In this document: one piece after another, positions 51,142-62,558 of the stretch
Position numbering within the stretch: position 1 is the first letter of the stretch
Layout: each line of letters begins with the position of its first letter
Assembly: GCA_028622995.1 (NCBI GenBank)
Contig: JAJQJQ010000020.1
Span: 62,001-126,000, forward strand
DNA: 64,000 nucleotides
Source: Panagrolaimus kolymaensis
Taxonomy: Eukaryota; Nematoda; Chromadorea; Rhabditida; Panagrolaimidae
Direction of reading: 5' to 3'
The notes under the pieces: model-generated
What the model was told of the DNA's origin: nothing
Databases searched by the model: none
What the model saw: the letters and a program-made list of their open reading frames with translations, nothing else
Program-made: the position numbers and the translations under genes

Positions 51142-52832
51142 ATGACAGATGCTAATTTAAATAATCAAATAGAGCCAGAATATGAATATATTTATCAAGG
51201 CGAAGATGCAAACGATTTACCATTATATTATACCATTGATGAAGCAAACGTACAAGATTATCAATATTTAAATAATGGTGGTGGCGAAGAAGGCATTTTT
51301 GAAGATAATTGCTTTTTCGATGAATTTGGTGAACCATATGTTTATGAAAGCGTAATAAATTCCACTGATAATGAAAATGAAACAGAATTAATTTCGGAAG
51401 AAACAATGTCGCATATTGATGAAACAATCCATAATGTTGCACATTACTCCAATTCACAGATGGAAATCCAACCAAAGAAGACAGGACCCACGGTAAATGA
51501 AAGATAATTGACTCATATACAATCTAAATTTTAGACAAAAATTTGTGAAATCTGCGGTGCATTTTTAAAACATCCATCTAAAATTGCCGCTCATATGCGC
51601 GTTCACTCAGGTCAAAAGCCTTACAGCTGTTGTTATTGTAATCAAAAATTTACTCAAAGAACTCCTTGGAGGATCCACGAAAAACGGTTTAAAGTTAAAT
51701 ATTCTAGACCTTCTTTAAACCTTCAGTTTTTAGTCATATTGGCGATACTCCCTTCAATTGCTCATATTGTCCAAAATCTTTTCCAAATGCATCAACTTGC
51801 AGAGCTCATGAAAATAGAGTTCATTTAAAGTAAGCTTTCTTATGCAAATTTTCTCTCCATCGAATATAATTTTTAGAAAAGACAGAGAACCACCTACTAA
51901 ATTTATTAATGTAAAAATTTCTTCTCAAGCAACACCTGTACCTCAAACAGATGATGAAAGCAATTATTCCGATGTTCTTGTAATAACTAAAACTACAAGA
52001 ATGAAAGAAACTTCAAACACCAAAGAAAAAGAAATAAAAGTTTATGTTTGTCAAATATGTGGATTAAATCTGAGACATCCATCAAAAGTTGAGCAACATA
52101 TGTTAACTCATGCGGGATATAAATTTAAACCATTTCAATGTTCTGTTTGTGGGCTTCTTCTTTCAAGTTCTTCCACCTTCAAAGTTCATTATAAAAGGTT
52201 TCATTTGGCTGAGCGACCATTTGTATGCCGATGGAATTGTTCAAAAAGTTTTGCAACCCAAGCCAACCGTAATGAACATGAAAAAGTGGTTCATAGCAAA
52301 ATCAAAAGGTACATATACACTTTAAAAATAAACCCACTCTATCATTTTTAGATATCAATGTGCAATTGGAAAGTGTCAAAAACTTTTTACACGTCGATTG
52401 TACCTTTGCAATCATTTAAATAATTGTCATCAAGATTTGGATATTTTGCCTGAATCGGAAAAAGGTTATAGAGTTGTTGCAATTCCATTCGATACAGTAG
52501 ATCCAGATCATTTTGATATTAAATCAGCCAAATTAACGACGGATCCTGAAGGAATAACATATCTTGTTGACATCATCGGTGTAAGTTTTATCTTACTTAT
52601 TATTATCGCATTTTTGTATTAAAAAATTTTATTTCAGCCAATGGGTCAAACATTTTCAAGGAACCCTAATTTTATTGAAAATGAATATTTAGATTATTTT
52701 GAAGCAAATAATGATAATGAATCTGAAACTCCACCAATATTAGAACGAGAAAAAGGGTTAATCCTAAAGGAAGCTGAAATAACATTAACAGAAGAAGGAG
52801 AAGAAATTAGAGATAACTTATTATTAGATTAA
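51142..52832 (+). CDS. C2H2 zinc-finger protein (second of a pair)
   Basis: Predicted DNA-binding protein with an acidic, Asn/Glu/Tyr-rich N-terminus (about 115 residues) and two groups of fingers. Group one: CEICGAFLKHPSKIAAHMRV, CCYCNQKFTQRTPWRIHEK and, after a 47-base intron at about 51686-51732, CSYCPKSFPNASTCRAHENR. The intron call restores a normal finger linker (HIGDTPF). Group two: CQICGLNLRHPSKVEQHMLT, CSVCGLLLSSSSTFKVHYKR, CRWNCSKSFATQANRNEHEK and CAIGKCQKLFTRRLYLCNHL. First fingers of both groups share the HPSK motif, suggesting internal duplication. The C-terminus is acidic, ending at TAG/TAA 52830-52832. No orthologue recognised. Confidence 0.78.
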
Positions 52833-53141
52833 GTCTAATAAAATAAAATTAATATCAAAGTAGTTTTAATTCCAAACTTATTTGTTACAACAAAAAAAAA
52901 CAAAAAATTATGCTTGACAAAAAAAAACTCATGTTATCCAGCGTACGATTTTAACATAGAAACATAATGCTGGTGAAAATTGTAAATTGGCATGTTTCCT
53001 AAAATCCAGGTTCAACATTCACAAATTATTCGACAAATAAGCTTTTGAAAATTCGTTTCAAATAAACAAGAAAATTTTATTTATAAAATTTGTCAAAAAA
53101 AATAACAATGTTCAAATAACGACAAAAACAAACAAAACAAA
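52833..53141. other. Convergent intergenic spacer
   Basis: Spacer between the 3' ends of the second zinc-finger gene (plus) and PMS2 (minus). AT-rich, with poly(A) signals on each side; nothing else seen. Confidence 0.5.
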
Positions 53142-56100
53142 TTAATGAGATTCTTTAAATTTTGAAAATTGTTGAGTTAGATCATCGAGTACCCGTTTAG
53201 TATATGAGGATGGTTGAGGAGGAAAGTTAACTTTCAATAAACGAACTGTTGGGCGACCATGTGGACAATTCTAAAAAAATCAATTGAGCTTTAATTATAA
53301 TAATTTGCATTCAAAAGTTTACCCAAGGTTTATCAAGAGAAGCAAGACGATTGACTATATTTTGCATTTGTTTAATTTTTAATTGATCTCCAACCATAAC
53401 AGATCGACGACAAGCTTTACTCTAAAAAATGAAAAGATTTATTAGGAAATCATAAGAGCTACAAAGCAACAACATACAGCAAAAGCTTTCAAAACTTTTT
53501 CAGGACGAAACGATGGATCGGTTAAGTCGCCATCCGATAAATAGCTAAGAATTTCTTCCACTTCTTCCATACCACATTCAATACCAATAAAGTTTGGAAC
53601 TGAAGACATTAAAACTCTGTTGGTGTCATCTTCTAAAAAAGCATCATTTAAAAGAATTGTTTAATGAAAAAAAGAAAACCTTACGATCGTTAAATATAAA
53701 GTCGAAACCATTTTTGAGAAAAATATCCAAATTATTTCGAAGTATTTGCACTTGAACTGGTGATAATCGTAAAGCAATAGGCCTAAAAAGTGTATGTAAA
53801 AGTAAGCTATCGTAATAATAATATAATAATAATATCTTACTTGATTAAAATTTGGCGCTTGAGTTTAGCATTTTTAACAAAATTTTCATAATTTGCTTTC
53901 TCATCAGCTGCATGTTGATCCACGATAAAAAGATGCTTTCGTAGTGCACAAAAAATAAAACTCTTGTTAAATTGCCAAAGAACTTTCATTTGATAAAAAT
54001 CTTCTTTTCTAAAAAAATAAAACAAAATAAAAATAAATTTTTTTGAGTATTCAAAAGTAAATCTCACTTTATAGTAACTTTGGTATCTTCTTCATTTGCA
54101 ATTTTTTCATTCTCGCTTTCAAAACACAGATCAGTTATAAGCGTATTGGATGTTGATTGTTCTCCAAAAACAAGAGCTTTGATAGAGTTCAAAAAAGTTT
54201 CATGGCCAATTTTCAATGGTGATCGTTGCTCGACATTGCAAGTTCTAACAACTTGAGGCGCATCACCTTCACTGTTTCGTTCAGAGTAACCATAGTACCA
54301 TTCAGGAAGATTTTCGAGTAAATACCTAATAGGATTAGGCTTAATTATGCTGGTATTACTTTTACTATTAAGTGCTTGTGGCGCTAGAAATTCGTTATTT
54401 TCAGGAACATTACTGAGAACTGTATCTTCCTTGTTCTCAACTAATTTTCTTTTCGGAGTGTCCATTTGTATTTCAGCATTTTCATCAACAATAGTACCAT
54501 CATTTTCTCCATACAAAGTTTCGCCGAATTCTTGTGAAGCATTTAACATGCGTTGAACCATTTCGCCTCTGTTTAATTTTGGAGATGTATCTTCTTCATT
54601 ACTTTCCATAGCATTTGACATCGTCGTTTCTGCACCCGTTGTAATTGTTGGAGTAGACCAAAGCGATTTGAAAAGGTTATTTCTTGAGCTTTTATTTGGA
54701 TCTTTATTACTTGAATCATTCGTTTTTTGTTTCTTTGCTGAATTCGGTGAAAACGTGCTTGATCCAAGAGTTGATCTTTTAGTTGGTTTTTGAAGAAGAT
54801 GCTTTGGATTTCGAGGAAGTGTTGATGAAAATGGATCTAAAGGAAGACATATGTCACGAGATTCAGGAGATTTATTTCTTCGCGGCGTATTTTGAGCTGA
54901 TGCAGCAGGTACCACAATTTCATCTGCTTCTTTTTCATTTTGTGATTTCTTCTTGGACCATATTTCATATAAATTGGGAGCGGCAGGACTTTGAGATATA
55001 ATTTCAGTTTTTGCCATTGGAGTGTAAGTTCCTTTGTCAATTGTAAAAGCTTTTTGTAATGAAGCACGAAGTTTAGCAAAAAAGATTGGTTCATCACGGA
55101 GTTGAACTGTACGTTTATCAGGTGTAATATTCACATTAACTCTTGCTAAAAATTATTAATGAAGCTCAAAAAACAATAAGAAATAAACCTACAAGGATGT
55201 ACTTCGAGAAAAAGAACATAAACAGCATATCGATTTTTATTATGAGCTCGATATAGTTCATTCATAAGCTTCGATGCGCGAGGATAATCAACATGTCGTT
55301 TATTAACAAAAATAAATTGTCGATCAGGAGTATGACTGCCAAGACCACATTCAGTTGAACTAACATAACCAGAAATCCTATGAAAAGAAAATGTAACGAA
55401 AAGCAACACAACACAAAAAACCATACTGTAGAACTTCAAATTTTCTATCACCTTCACCAACAATTCCACAAAGATTTCGAGTTTTTGCATCAGGAAGTGT
55501 ATCAATTATTTGCAATAAATTATCCTTGTCAGCTCGATAACCAAAAATTGTTGCAATTGCATCTTTTAATGTTGCTTTTCCACCAGGTGTCGTTAAAACG
55601 GGTATTTTCTTCCTAAAAAATAATAACAAGAAAAAGTGAAATGAAAAATCCAAAGAGATCATACCCTTTGATAACGTTTGAACAACTAAATTTGATATCA
55701 GGTCTTGCTAAAGCAAAAGCTTGAATAGTATTAACCATTTTGACAAATTCTTTCTTTGAATTTCGTTCAAGTTCAGCTCTTCGAACAGGTAAAGTTTTGA
55801 AAAGTTCGTGAATGGCAACACTTGTTCCAACGTTTCCAGCAGTTTTCTGTTTATTTACAATATTGGAAAGATTATCAAACGTCAATCGAGTTGCAATAGG
55901 AGCAGCTTGAGTTTTGGTTGTAATAATGACTTTACTGAAAGTTGTTAAAGCATTCAAAGCTTCACCACGAAATCCAAAAGTTTGTAAATTATCAAAATCT
56001 TTCATGCTTCGAAATTTTGAAGTACAATGCGGCTTTGCTAGAACATCGAAATCATTCTCATCAATTCCTTTTCCATTATCAATGACTTCTAAAGTATCAA

Positions 56101-56323
56101 CTCCATTTTCATTCAATCGAATTTCTAAAAACCATAATTTAAATATAAAAAAATTAAAAAATATTATCAAACCAATATTTGTAGCTCCAGCATCAATAGC
56201 ATTATCAATGAGTTCACGGGCAGCACCAGCTAAAGAAATAACAACTTGAGCATTGCAAATTACACGTGTAACTTCTTCTGGAAGCCCTCGAATTTTTGAA
56301 CATGATACATCATCGTTCGACAT
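53142..56323 (-). CDS. pms-2: PMS2 DNA mismatch-repair endonuclease
   Basis: MutL-family partner of MLH1; nicks DNA during mismatch repair in the nucleus. Starts MSNDDVSCSKIRGLPEEVTR at 56323; about ten exons; ends at TAA 53142-53144. The N-terminal GHKL ATPase has ELIDNAIDAGATN (catalytic Glu, Mg-binding Asn), DNGKGIDE, TFGFRGEAL and GTSVAIHELFKTLPVR. A disordered Ser/Lys linker covers about 54400-55000. The C-terminal half has the endonuclease motif DQHAADEKANYE (DQHA-x2-E-x4-E), SKACRRSVMVGD and NCPHGRPTVR, all metal-site motifs of PMS2 rather than MLH1 or PMS1. TTTTTTCTAG lies directly before the ATG with no exon upstream, suggesting trans-splicing; XPA ends 213 bases upstream on the same strand. 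Confidence 0.93.
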
Positions 56324-56440
56324 AGCTAGAAAAAAGCTTTTTTCGAATAAAACAATTATACAAAAAAGAAAACAGTATTCAAGATATTAGAAACACTTGA
56401 TTGTATGAAGCACAAAACAAAATAAAAGATACTTTATTAC
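56324..56440 (-). promoter_or_regulatory. Operon-type junction between XPA and PMS2
   Basis: On the minus strand an AATAAA (plus-strand TTTATT at 56433-56438) follows XPA, and about 105 bases later TTTTTTCTAG stands five bases or fewer before the PMS2 ATG. This spacing matches SL-spliced operon junctions in nematodes and equals the SDE2-L1 junction in this window. Spliced-leader use is inferred. Confidence 0.55.
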
Positions 56441-56536
56441 AAACTAACAAAATTAATCATAATAAAACATAAAAAAAAGAAATGATTACAACCAAATAAA
56501 ACCCGTATTATGGAAGACCAAAATATCTTTTAGAAT

Positions 56537-57513
56537 TTACATTTTCTCAAAAGTCATAATAAGATTGCATTCAGTGCATGTTTTAGAATAATTATTTGAT
56601 TGTTTATTAAATGCTTCAGGACCAAATGTATGAACGTGCCCAGTTTTCTTCAAAATCATAGGTTTCTCTGCCATTCTCATCTAAAATTTAAAAATCATAT
56701 AGACATTATTTTATACAGTAACATAAGAAAGAAACAAAATTACTTACATCTTTTCTCATAGTTTTTATCTTTTTTTCAAATCGGCGTTCATTTACAACTT
56801 CACGGTTTGCATCTCGAAGATCTTTAGCTTCTTGGAGCTTTTCAAATGATCCATGAACTTCTAAAGCACGAGATTCTAATTGCGGTTTCAGATAGAGCTT
56901 CATGTCCTAAATAATTATTATTGTAGGTTGTAATTTTACTATTCATCAAGCTAGACGCAAAGGTATCGTAAATATAGCAATCAAAACCATAAAACTTACA
57001 CCATATCTTGGATTGTGAGGATTCTTTTTTGATATAAATCGAAGAGGAGGCTTTCTTAAATCCAAATCACAATCTTTCAACATGAATCGTTGTTTCGCTT
57101 CAGTTCGATGCAAAAGTTTATGACGTTCTTCACGATCGCGACATAAGCTGCAGACAGGAAAATTGAAGCGTTCCCAAAGTTCTGATTCGCCAATCGGACC
57201 TTCACAATCTTGACAAGCATCTGGTTTTGGAAAATGTTGGTAAGCTCGATCACGTCCTGAAAACGTAAACATTACAATAATATTTTAAGAAATAGAATAA
57301 ACTCAACGCAAATTTAAAGCTTCTGTAATTCGTTCACGCTTTTCTTCTCTTTCATCATCATTACGACCAAAGCCACCCGAAGCAGTATAAGAAATTTGAT
57401 TTTCTCTATAACTCGAAATTTTAAAAAATGTTAAAAAATTATAAATATTCATACCTGTAAAGCTTCTCCACAATAGGAACATCACCACGATCAGTTGATT
57501 TTCGTTTAGACAT
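56537..57513 (-). CDS. xpa-1: XPA nucleotide-excision-repair damage verification protein
   Basis: Scaffold that binds damaged DNA and recruits repair partners in nucleotide excision repair. Four to five exons from ATG 57513 (MSKRKSTDRGDVPIVEKLYR) to TAA 56537. The C4 zinc finger is intact: CQDC, then 17 residues, CSLC. It is followed by HRTEAKQRFMLKDCDLD, KPPLRFISKKNPHNPRYGDM and KLYLKPQLESRALEVHGS, the DNA-binding core almost word for word with the vertebrate family. The end HVHTFGPE...KTCTECNLIMTFEKM matches the TFIIH-binding C-terminus (HQHEYGPE, KTCTMCGHELTYEKM in human). A likely acceptor (TTTTTTTTTATAG) stands about 22 bases before the ATG. It is followed after 213 bases by PMS2. Confidence 0.93.
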
Positions 57514-57938
57514 GAATGTAATTTTTAATCACCTATAAAAAAAAAGTATGCAGAAAATAAGGAAATATATAATTTCAGAAAGCATTCAAAATTTTGTTGT
57601 ATTTTGTTTTCTGCATAGTATTTTTGGAACTGTTGGCCAAGTAGGAGGTAAAAAAAAGGGTTTAGATTAAAAATTAAATATTAGAATAAAAGATTTGACA
57701 GCAAATTGTGTAAAAAGAGTGTTATCCCAATCAATTATAGGGGAAAAAACAAATTTTATGTTTGCTAAAAAGTATCATAAATGAACTTTCTAAGTATCAT
57801 ATAAAGTTCATTTAATAGCACAAAACAAAATATTTAAAAATTTATTTAACAAAAATCCTTAACAACATCAAATGTTCAAGGTACAAAGTTTAAAAACAAC
57901 AACAAAAGAAAATACAAACAAAATAGTTTTTCTTTTTC
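57514..57938. other. Spacer upstream of XPA
   Basis: Lies between the low-complexity gene's stop and the XPA start, all on the minus strand. A plus-strand TTTATT at 57841-57846 (AATAAA on minus) may end the upstream gene. The gap is wider than the XPA-PMS2 one, so membership of the upstream gene in the same operon is unclear. Confidence 0.45.
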
Positions 57939-59751
57939 TTATCTTTCTTTATCCAATTTATCAAATGATTCAACAATGGAGTGAACAGAAGAAGCTTCCA
58001 AATTGTAACAAGATCCAATTCGATCAGGGATAAAACTAAAATAAAAAATGTAATAGAATTAATAATGTGAGAATAAAAAAAAACTAACATGTTAGGCGCA
58101 AAAAGATTTGATGATGCTTCATGATCACCATATAGTTCCTCAACTGTAAGTCCCAAACAAATAGCACCAAAGATACCTTTTAAAGCTCCAGGATTCCTAA
58201 AAATGATTAATTAGTAAAATATTTTATTTTAAAAAATTTACGTTTGAGGGACGTTTTGTTTTTCTCGAGGTGTTGGAGGAGGCTCTGGATGATTGATGTC
58301 ATGGTCATATGAAGCCGCAGGTGGAGCTTGTTGTTGACGTGGTGAACCAGGAGGTTGTCTTGAAGCAGGTTGTTGTTGCCGATCAACACTTCGTCTACCA
58401 TGTGAATTTGATGTATTTTCTCGATCTGGAATTCGTCTTTGGTAAACAGGAGGTGATCGTTCCATACTTCGTCTTGAATTTGAATTGAAAGATGATGAGT
58501 GTTGTCCTCGATTTTGATAACCTTTTGAAGCAGAATGATAATAACCTCTCCTATTATGTCCACCAGAACGTTGTGAACGATTATAATAACTTTGATTTGG
58601 AGCATTTTCACTTCTTCTTTCCCATCCTCGCTGAGGTGAAGGTTGAACGCTTCGACGACTTGTTGATGAGCCATTACCATAGTTATGCGTTCCTGTTCCA
58701 AAAGACAAATCTTGATTTGGCATTTGAGTTGGCTCAATTCTTCTCCATCCAGTCAGAGGTTGAACACTTGGACGATTTGTTGATGAGTCATAACCATAGT
58801 TACGCGTATCTGCCCCAAAAGACCGATCTTGATTTGGCATTTGAGATGGATTACTATTTCTCCATCCAGAGAGCGGTTCAATGCTTCGACGATTTGTTGA
58901 TGAGCCATTACGATAGTTGAGTGGTGGAAGAGGTTCAGCGCTTCGACGATTTGTTGATGAGCCATTACGATAGTTGAGTGGTGGAAGAGGTTCAGCGCTT
59001 CGACGATTTGTTGATGAGCCATTACCATAGTTATGCGTTCCTTCCAAATAAAGTCGATCTTGATTAGACTTTCTTCCACGATGAACATTTCTTTCAGGAC
59101 TTTCATAATATGAATGAGGTTCAGTACTTCTCAATCTTCCATTTCGAGATGTTCTTGGACTTGTATTCTGTAGTTGACGATATGCTGGAACATCCCTTGG
59201 GCTTCGATTATTTGAATTGACATTTAGTTCTTCGTCTTTACTGGGATGACCTCTTCCACGTTTAATGGGTGCGACGTCATTATCATCTCTTTCCATACTT
59301 CTTGGTCTTTTGACATGAGAATTGTGCTGTTCTTTCGAAGGAGAGCGTCGACGATTTTGTTCGAATATTTCGGTCATAGATGGAGATGGTCCAGTACTTC
59401 TTGGAGGTGAAGATGCCAAATTTCGAGCACTAATTGCAGCTGGATCAGGTTGTTGAATATATTGACGAACCCGTTCACTTGCAGTTAGACGCTAAAAGTA
59501 TCATTGAAAGTTACATATTAAAAATAAAGAGTGTATAACAAACTTGAGGAGATGAATTAGTTTCACCGAAATGTAAATCACGACCTTCTCTTCTCGCTTG
59601 CAAACGTTGTTTGCTGTTGATTGACGGAAGAGGAGCAAATATTTCAACATTTTGACCAATAGCTAAAAAAATGAAAAATAATTCTTGTCTTAAGGGAGAA
59701 AAAACACTTACTTGGTGGATCCAAATTTTTTTGATACCAATATCTGCTCAT
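57939..59751 (-). CDS. Low-complexity Arg/Ser/Asn-rich protein with tandem repeats
   Basis: Not recognised. Starts MSRYWYQKNLDPP at 59751; exons follow for EIFAPLPSINSKQRLQARRE and RLTASERVRQYIQQPDPAAI, then a single large exon of about 390 residues rich in Ser, Arg, Asn, Pro and Tyr with many RRS, SPR and GRR motifs. Two short conserved-looking exons end it (GALKGIFGAICLGLTVEELY and a tail FDKLDKER). A 57-base repeat (AEPLPPLNYRNGSSTNRRS) is present twice plus a partial third, and a roughly 39-residue unit (PSQMPNQDRSFG...NRPSVQPLTGWR) is repeated in degenerate form. Composition suggests a nuclear or RNA-granule protein with RNA-binding or phase-separating behaviour; this is inference. Arg-Ser repeats could be SR-kinase targets. 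Confidence 0.75.
58883..59024. repeat. 57-bp in-frame coding tandem repeat, about 2.5 copies
   Basis: Copies at 58883-58939 and 58940-58996 look identical; a third starts at 58997 and diverges after about 28 bases. Each encodes 19 residues of the low-complexity protein. Identity at synonymous sites indicates recent expansion, so length polymorphism is likely. Confidence 0.9.
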
Positions 59752-60379
59752 GGCTTTAACTTTAAGAAGCAAATAAACGTTTTTAACAAATCAAAAAAGC
59801 TAACAGGAAAGCTTTTGAACTTAAAAAAAATGAAAAGATATTCTTGAAAAAGAGGTTTGAACTTTTTTTTTCATACATACCGTATCGAAATTGTTCTTCT
59901 CAGGAGAACCTTTTTTTCAAAAAAGACATTGATTTCAAAAGATTTTTTTATGTATTTTGTTATTATTTTTAGCTATTTTTTTTACAATCTACCTTTCTTT
60001 AATTTTATTCATTACCTTTTCATAAAATTGTTGAACAAAGTTTTAAAAAAAATCGACTAATTCATCATGTTTTTTTAACCTTAAAATAGAATTTTTTTGC
60101 CTTATCTTTTAAAACTATCAAAGAATGAAAATGAAACTCAAAGAATGGAGGCGGCACTCATGATTTCAATAACTTGTTTTTATTCTTCTTTCTATGCTCA
60201 TCCCATGAAGTTCGAAATCTTAAAATCATACTCACTATTATTTTTTTTCTCCATCTTATCGACAGTTTTTAATTTTACTCATGCCTTCGATAAGTTTCAA
60301 CAAAAGTAAATTTTATTTTTAATCCCTTTTTAAATATGTACTAATTTTTAATTAAGGTCCATCGTTTTTACTGAAATGG
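59752..60379. other. Divergent intergenic region
   Basis: Between the low-complexity gene (minus) and the SLC1 transporter (plus). A hydrophobic open stretch at 60139-60306 (MEAALMISITCFYSSFYAHP) ahead of a GTAAAT and a later TTAATTAAG could be a 5' exon of the transporter, but the phase does not fit cleanly. Confidence 0.4.
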
Positions 60380-62328
60380 ATGCGAATCAAGGAAATTTGT
60401 TCAGAAAATTTATTACTTACTTGTACCATTTCATCCATAATTTTTGGGATTCTTTTTGGTTTTTTACTTCGTCAACAAAATTTATCCTTGGAAACCATAG
60501 CATTAATCAACTTCCCGGGTGAAATATTTATGCAAGTTTTAAAGTTGATGATTTTACCCTTAATTTTTTCATCTTTAATTGCTGGTATTTTTTTCAAAAA
60601 CTAAAATTTCATAATACTTATAAATAAATTTATCATTTAAGCCTTGTCACAAATGGATTTAAAAGAATCGAAACAAATGGGCCTCATAACGGCGGGATAT
60701 TATGCTTTGACAACGATGCTATCAATAATGGTAAGAACGAAATTCATTCATAACTTTAGCTTTATGATAGCTTATTTTTATAGACCGGAATAACTTTGGT
60801 TTTGCTAATTCATCCAGGTGACCCTACAATTAAAAAGAATTTAATTAATCAACATTCTGGAAACTCCAATCTTTCTCCATTGGATACAGTGCTTGATGTA
60901 ATTCGAAATATGTTTCCTGAAAATGTTGTTCAAGCAACATTTCAACGAGCCAAAACTATTTATATTCCTTCGAAAGCTACAAATGTTTTAAATCAAACTA
61001 TTACTTTTAAAAAGGAAGTTACATTTGTTCCTGGAATGAATATCCTTGGTGTAATTGTTTTTTGCACTGGTTTTGGTATAGTTATTTCATATTTGGAAGA
61101 TAAAGCTAAACCTGTGGTTAATTTTTTTGTCATTTGTGAAGCTGCTATTATGAAAATGCTTGAAGTTTTTATGTGGTGAGTGTGTCAATGGTTTTTGGGA
61201 TGTAAATGAAGTTTGTTTCTATAAAATTTCATCATTGAGATTCACTTCGCTGAAGATTTTAAAATTATCTTAACGTTTTAGTAGCTAGCTGTCTGTCTTA
61301 AAAATTAACCTAGAATTAATTTTAGGCTATCGCCTTTAGGAATTTTAAGTCTAATTTCTGGTAATTTGCTTGAAATTCAAAATTTATCTGATACTGCTGC
61401 AGTTTTATTTTGGTATGTATTCACTGTAATTACATGTCTCTTCATTCATACAGCAATTACAATGCCAAGTGTATATTTTATTTTAACTCGAAAAGATCCT
61501 TTAAAAGTTGTTAAAGGTGTTGTTCAAGCTATTATTACAACATTTGGTACTTCATCAAGTGGGGCAACGTTGCCTATTACGATACGATGCGTGGAAGAAA
61601 ATTTAAAAGTTGATCGAAGAATTGCTCGTTTTGTTCTTCCACTTGGAGCTAATATTAATTTGGATGGAAATGCTTTATATGAAGCTGTAGCAGTTATATT
61701 TATTGCCCAATTAAATAATGTTACTCTTTCTTTTACTGAAATAATAAGTATTAGTTTTATTGCAACCATTGCATCACTTGGTTTAAATTCTGTTCCTGCT
61801 GGACTTGTAACAATTTTAGTTGTTTTAAATACTATTGGTTTACCCATAACTGATGTTTCATTGATTATTACTGTTGATTGGTTATTGTATGTTTGTTTGA
61901 AATATTCAAAATTATAAAAAAGAAAGTGATGTTTTGAAATAATTTTTAGAGATCGAATTAGAACCGCTATGACCGTACTTGGTGATGCTTATGCAACTGA
62001 TGCCGTTTCACATTTTCTAAGCAAACGATTAAGAGAAACGGATAGAAATAATATTTTCCATCGAGAAATTCAAGCTGAAATCAGTAAGATTTTTAAAAGC
62101 ATATTTTTTTCTTCTAGAAAATGAAAGCATTTTTTTAAAGGGATGCTTGATATAGCGGTTCATAGTCGCCGACAATCCAGCGCTTCGTTAATTATTCCAT
62201 CTTCTTCATTTTCAAGACGACCTTCCGCTCCAGCGGTTTATTACCATCCACCAAACATTCTTGAACCTTTGAATTTAAATCAAAAACTTCAAAATGGTCC
62301 TTCTCTTCAACAAATCAATGAAATTTAA
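60380..62328 (+). CDS. SLC1/EAAT-family transporter with altered substrate-site residues
   Basis: Sodium-coupled dicarboxylate/neutral amino acid transporter fold, plasma membrane. Six or seven exons. Clear family blocks: FPGEIFMQVLKLMILPLIFSSL, MNILGVIVFCTGFGIV, the HP1 tip FGTSSSGATLPIT, TM7 NLDGNALYEAVAVIFIAQL, the HP2 region LGLNSVPAGLVT, and TM8 DWLLDRIRTAMTVLGDA. The Asp of NLDG, and Asp, Arg, Thr and final Asp of TM8 are kept. Unusual: TM7 NMDGT is NLDGN, TM8 NVLGD is TVLGD, and the HP2 tip has one residue fewer than the usual P-x-AG. A long extracellular loop has NxS/T sites. The N-terminus is uncertain: the frame is open upstream of 60380 (FLLKW), so a 5' exon may be missing. C. elegans glt genes are the relatives. 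Confidence 0.88.
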
Positions 62329-62558
62329 TTTTAATCTTTTATCAATAATTATTAACAAAAAATAATGATAATTAAAAAAGTGAGATGATAATTATTCTTA
62401 GTGTAGTTACCTGTTTCAAAATGTCGCATAAAAATAAATAAAAATCAACAACTTGAAATTATGACTATAAAAGTTTTTTTTGTGAATGAAAGAAAGCTCG
62501 TGAAAGAAAAAAGTCGAGAGGCACAAGGGATGATAAAATAGAAACAATGAGATCAAGA

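Noticed and set aside
58207..59106. Several open frames on both strands with repeating MAHQQIVEALN or LDDLLMSHYHS content
   Set aside because: They are out-of-frame shadows of the repeats in the Arg/Ser/Asn-rich gene.
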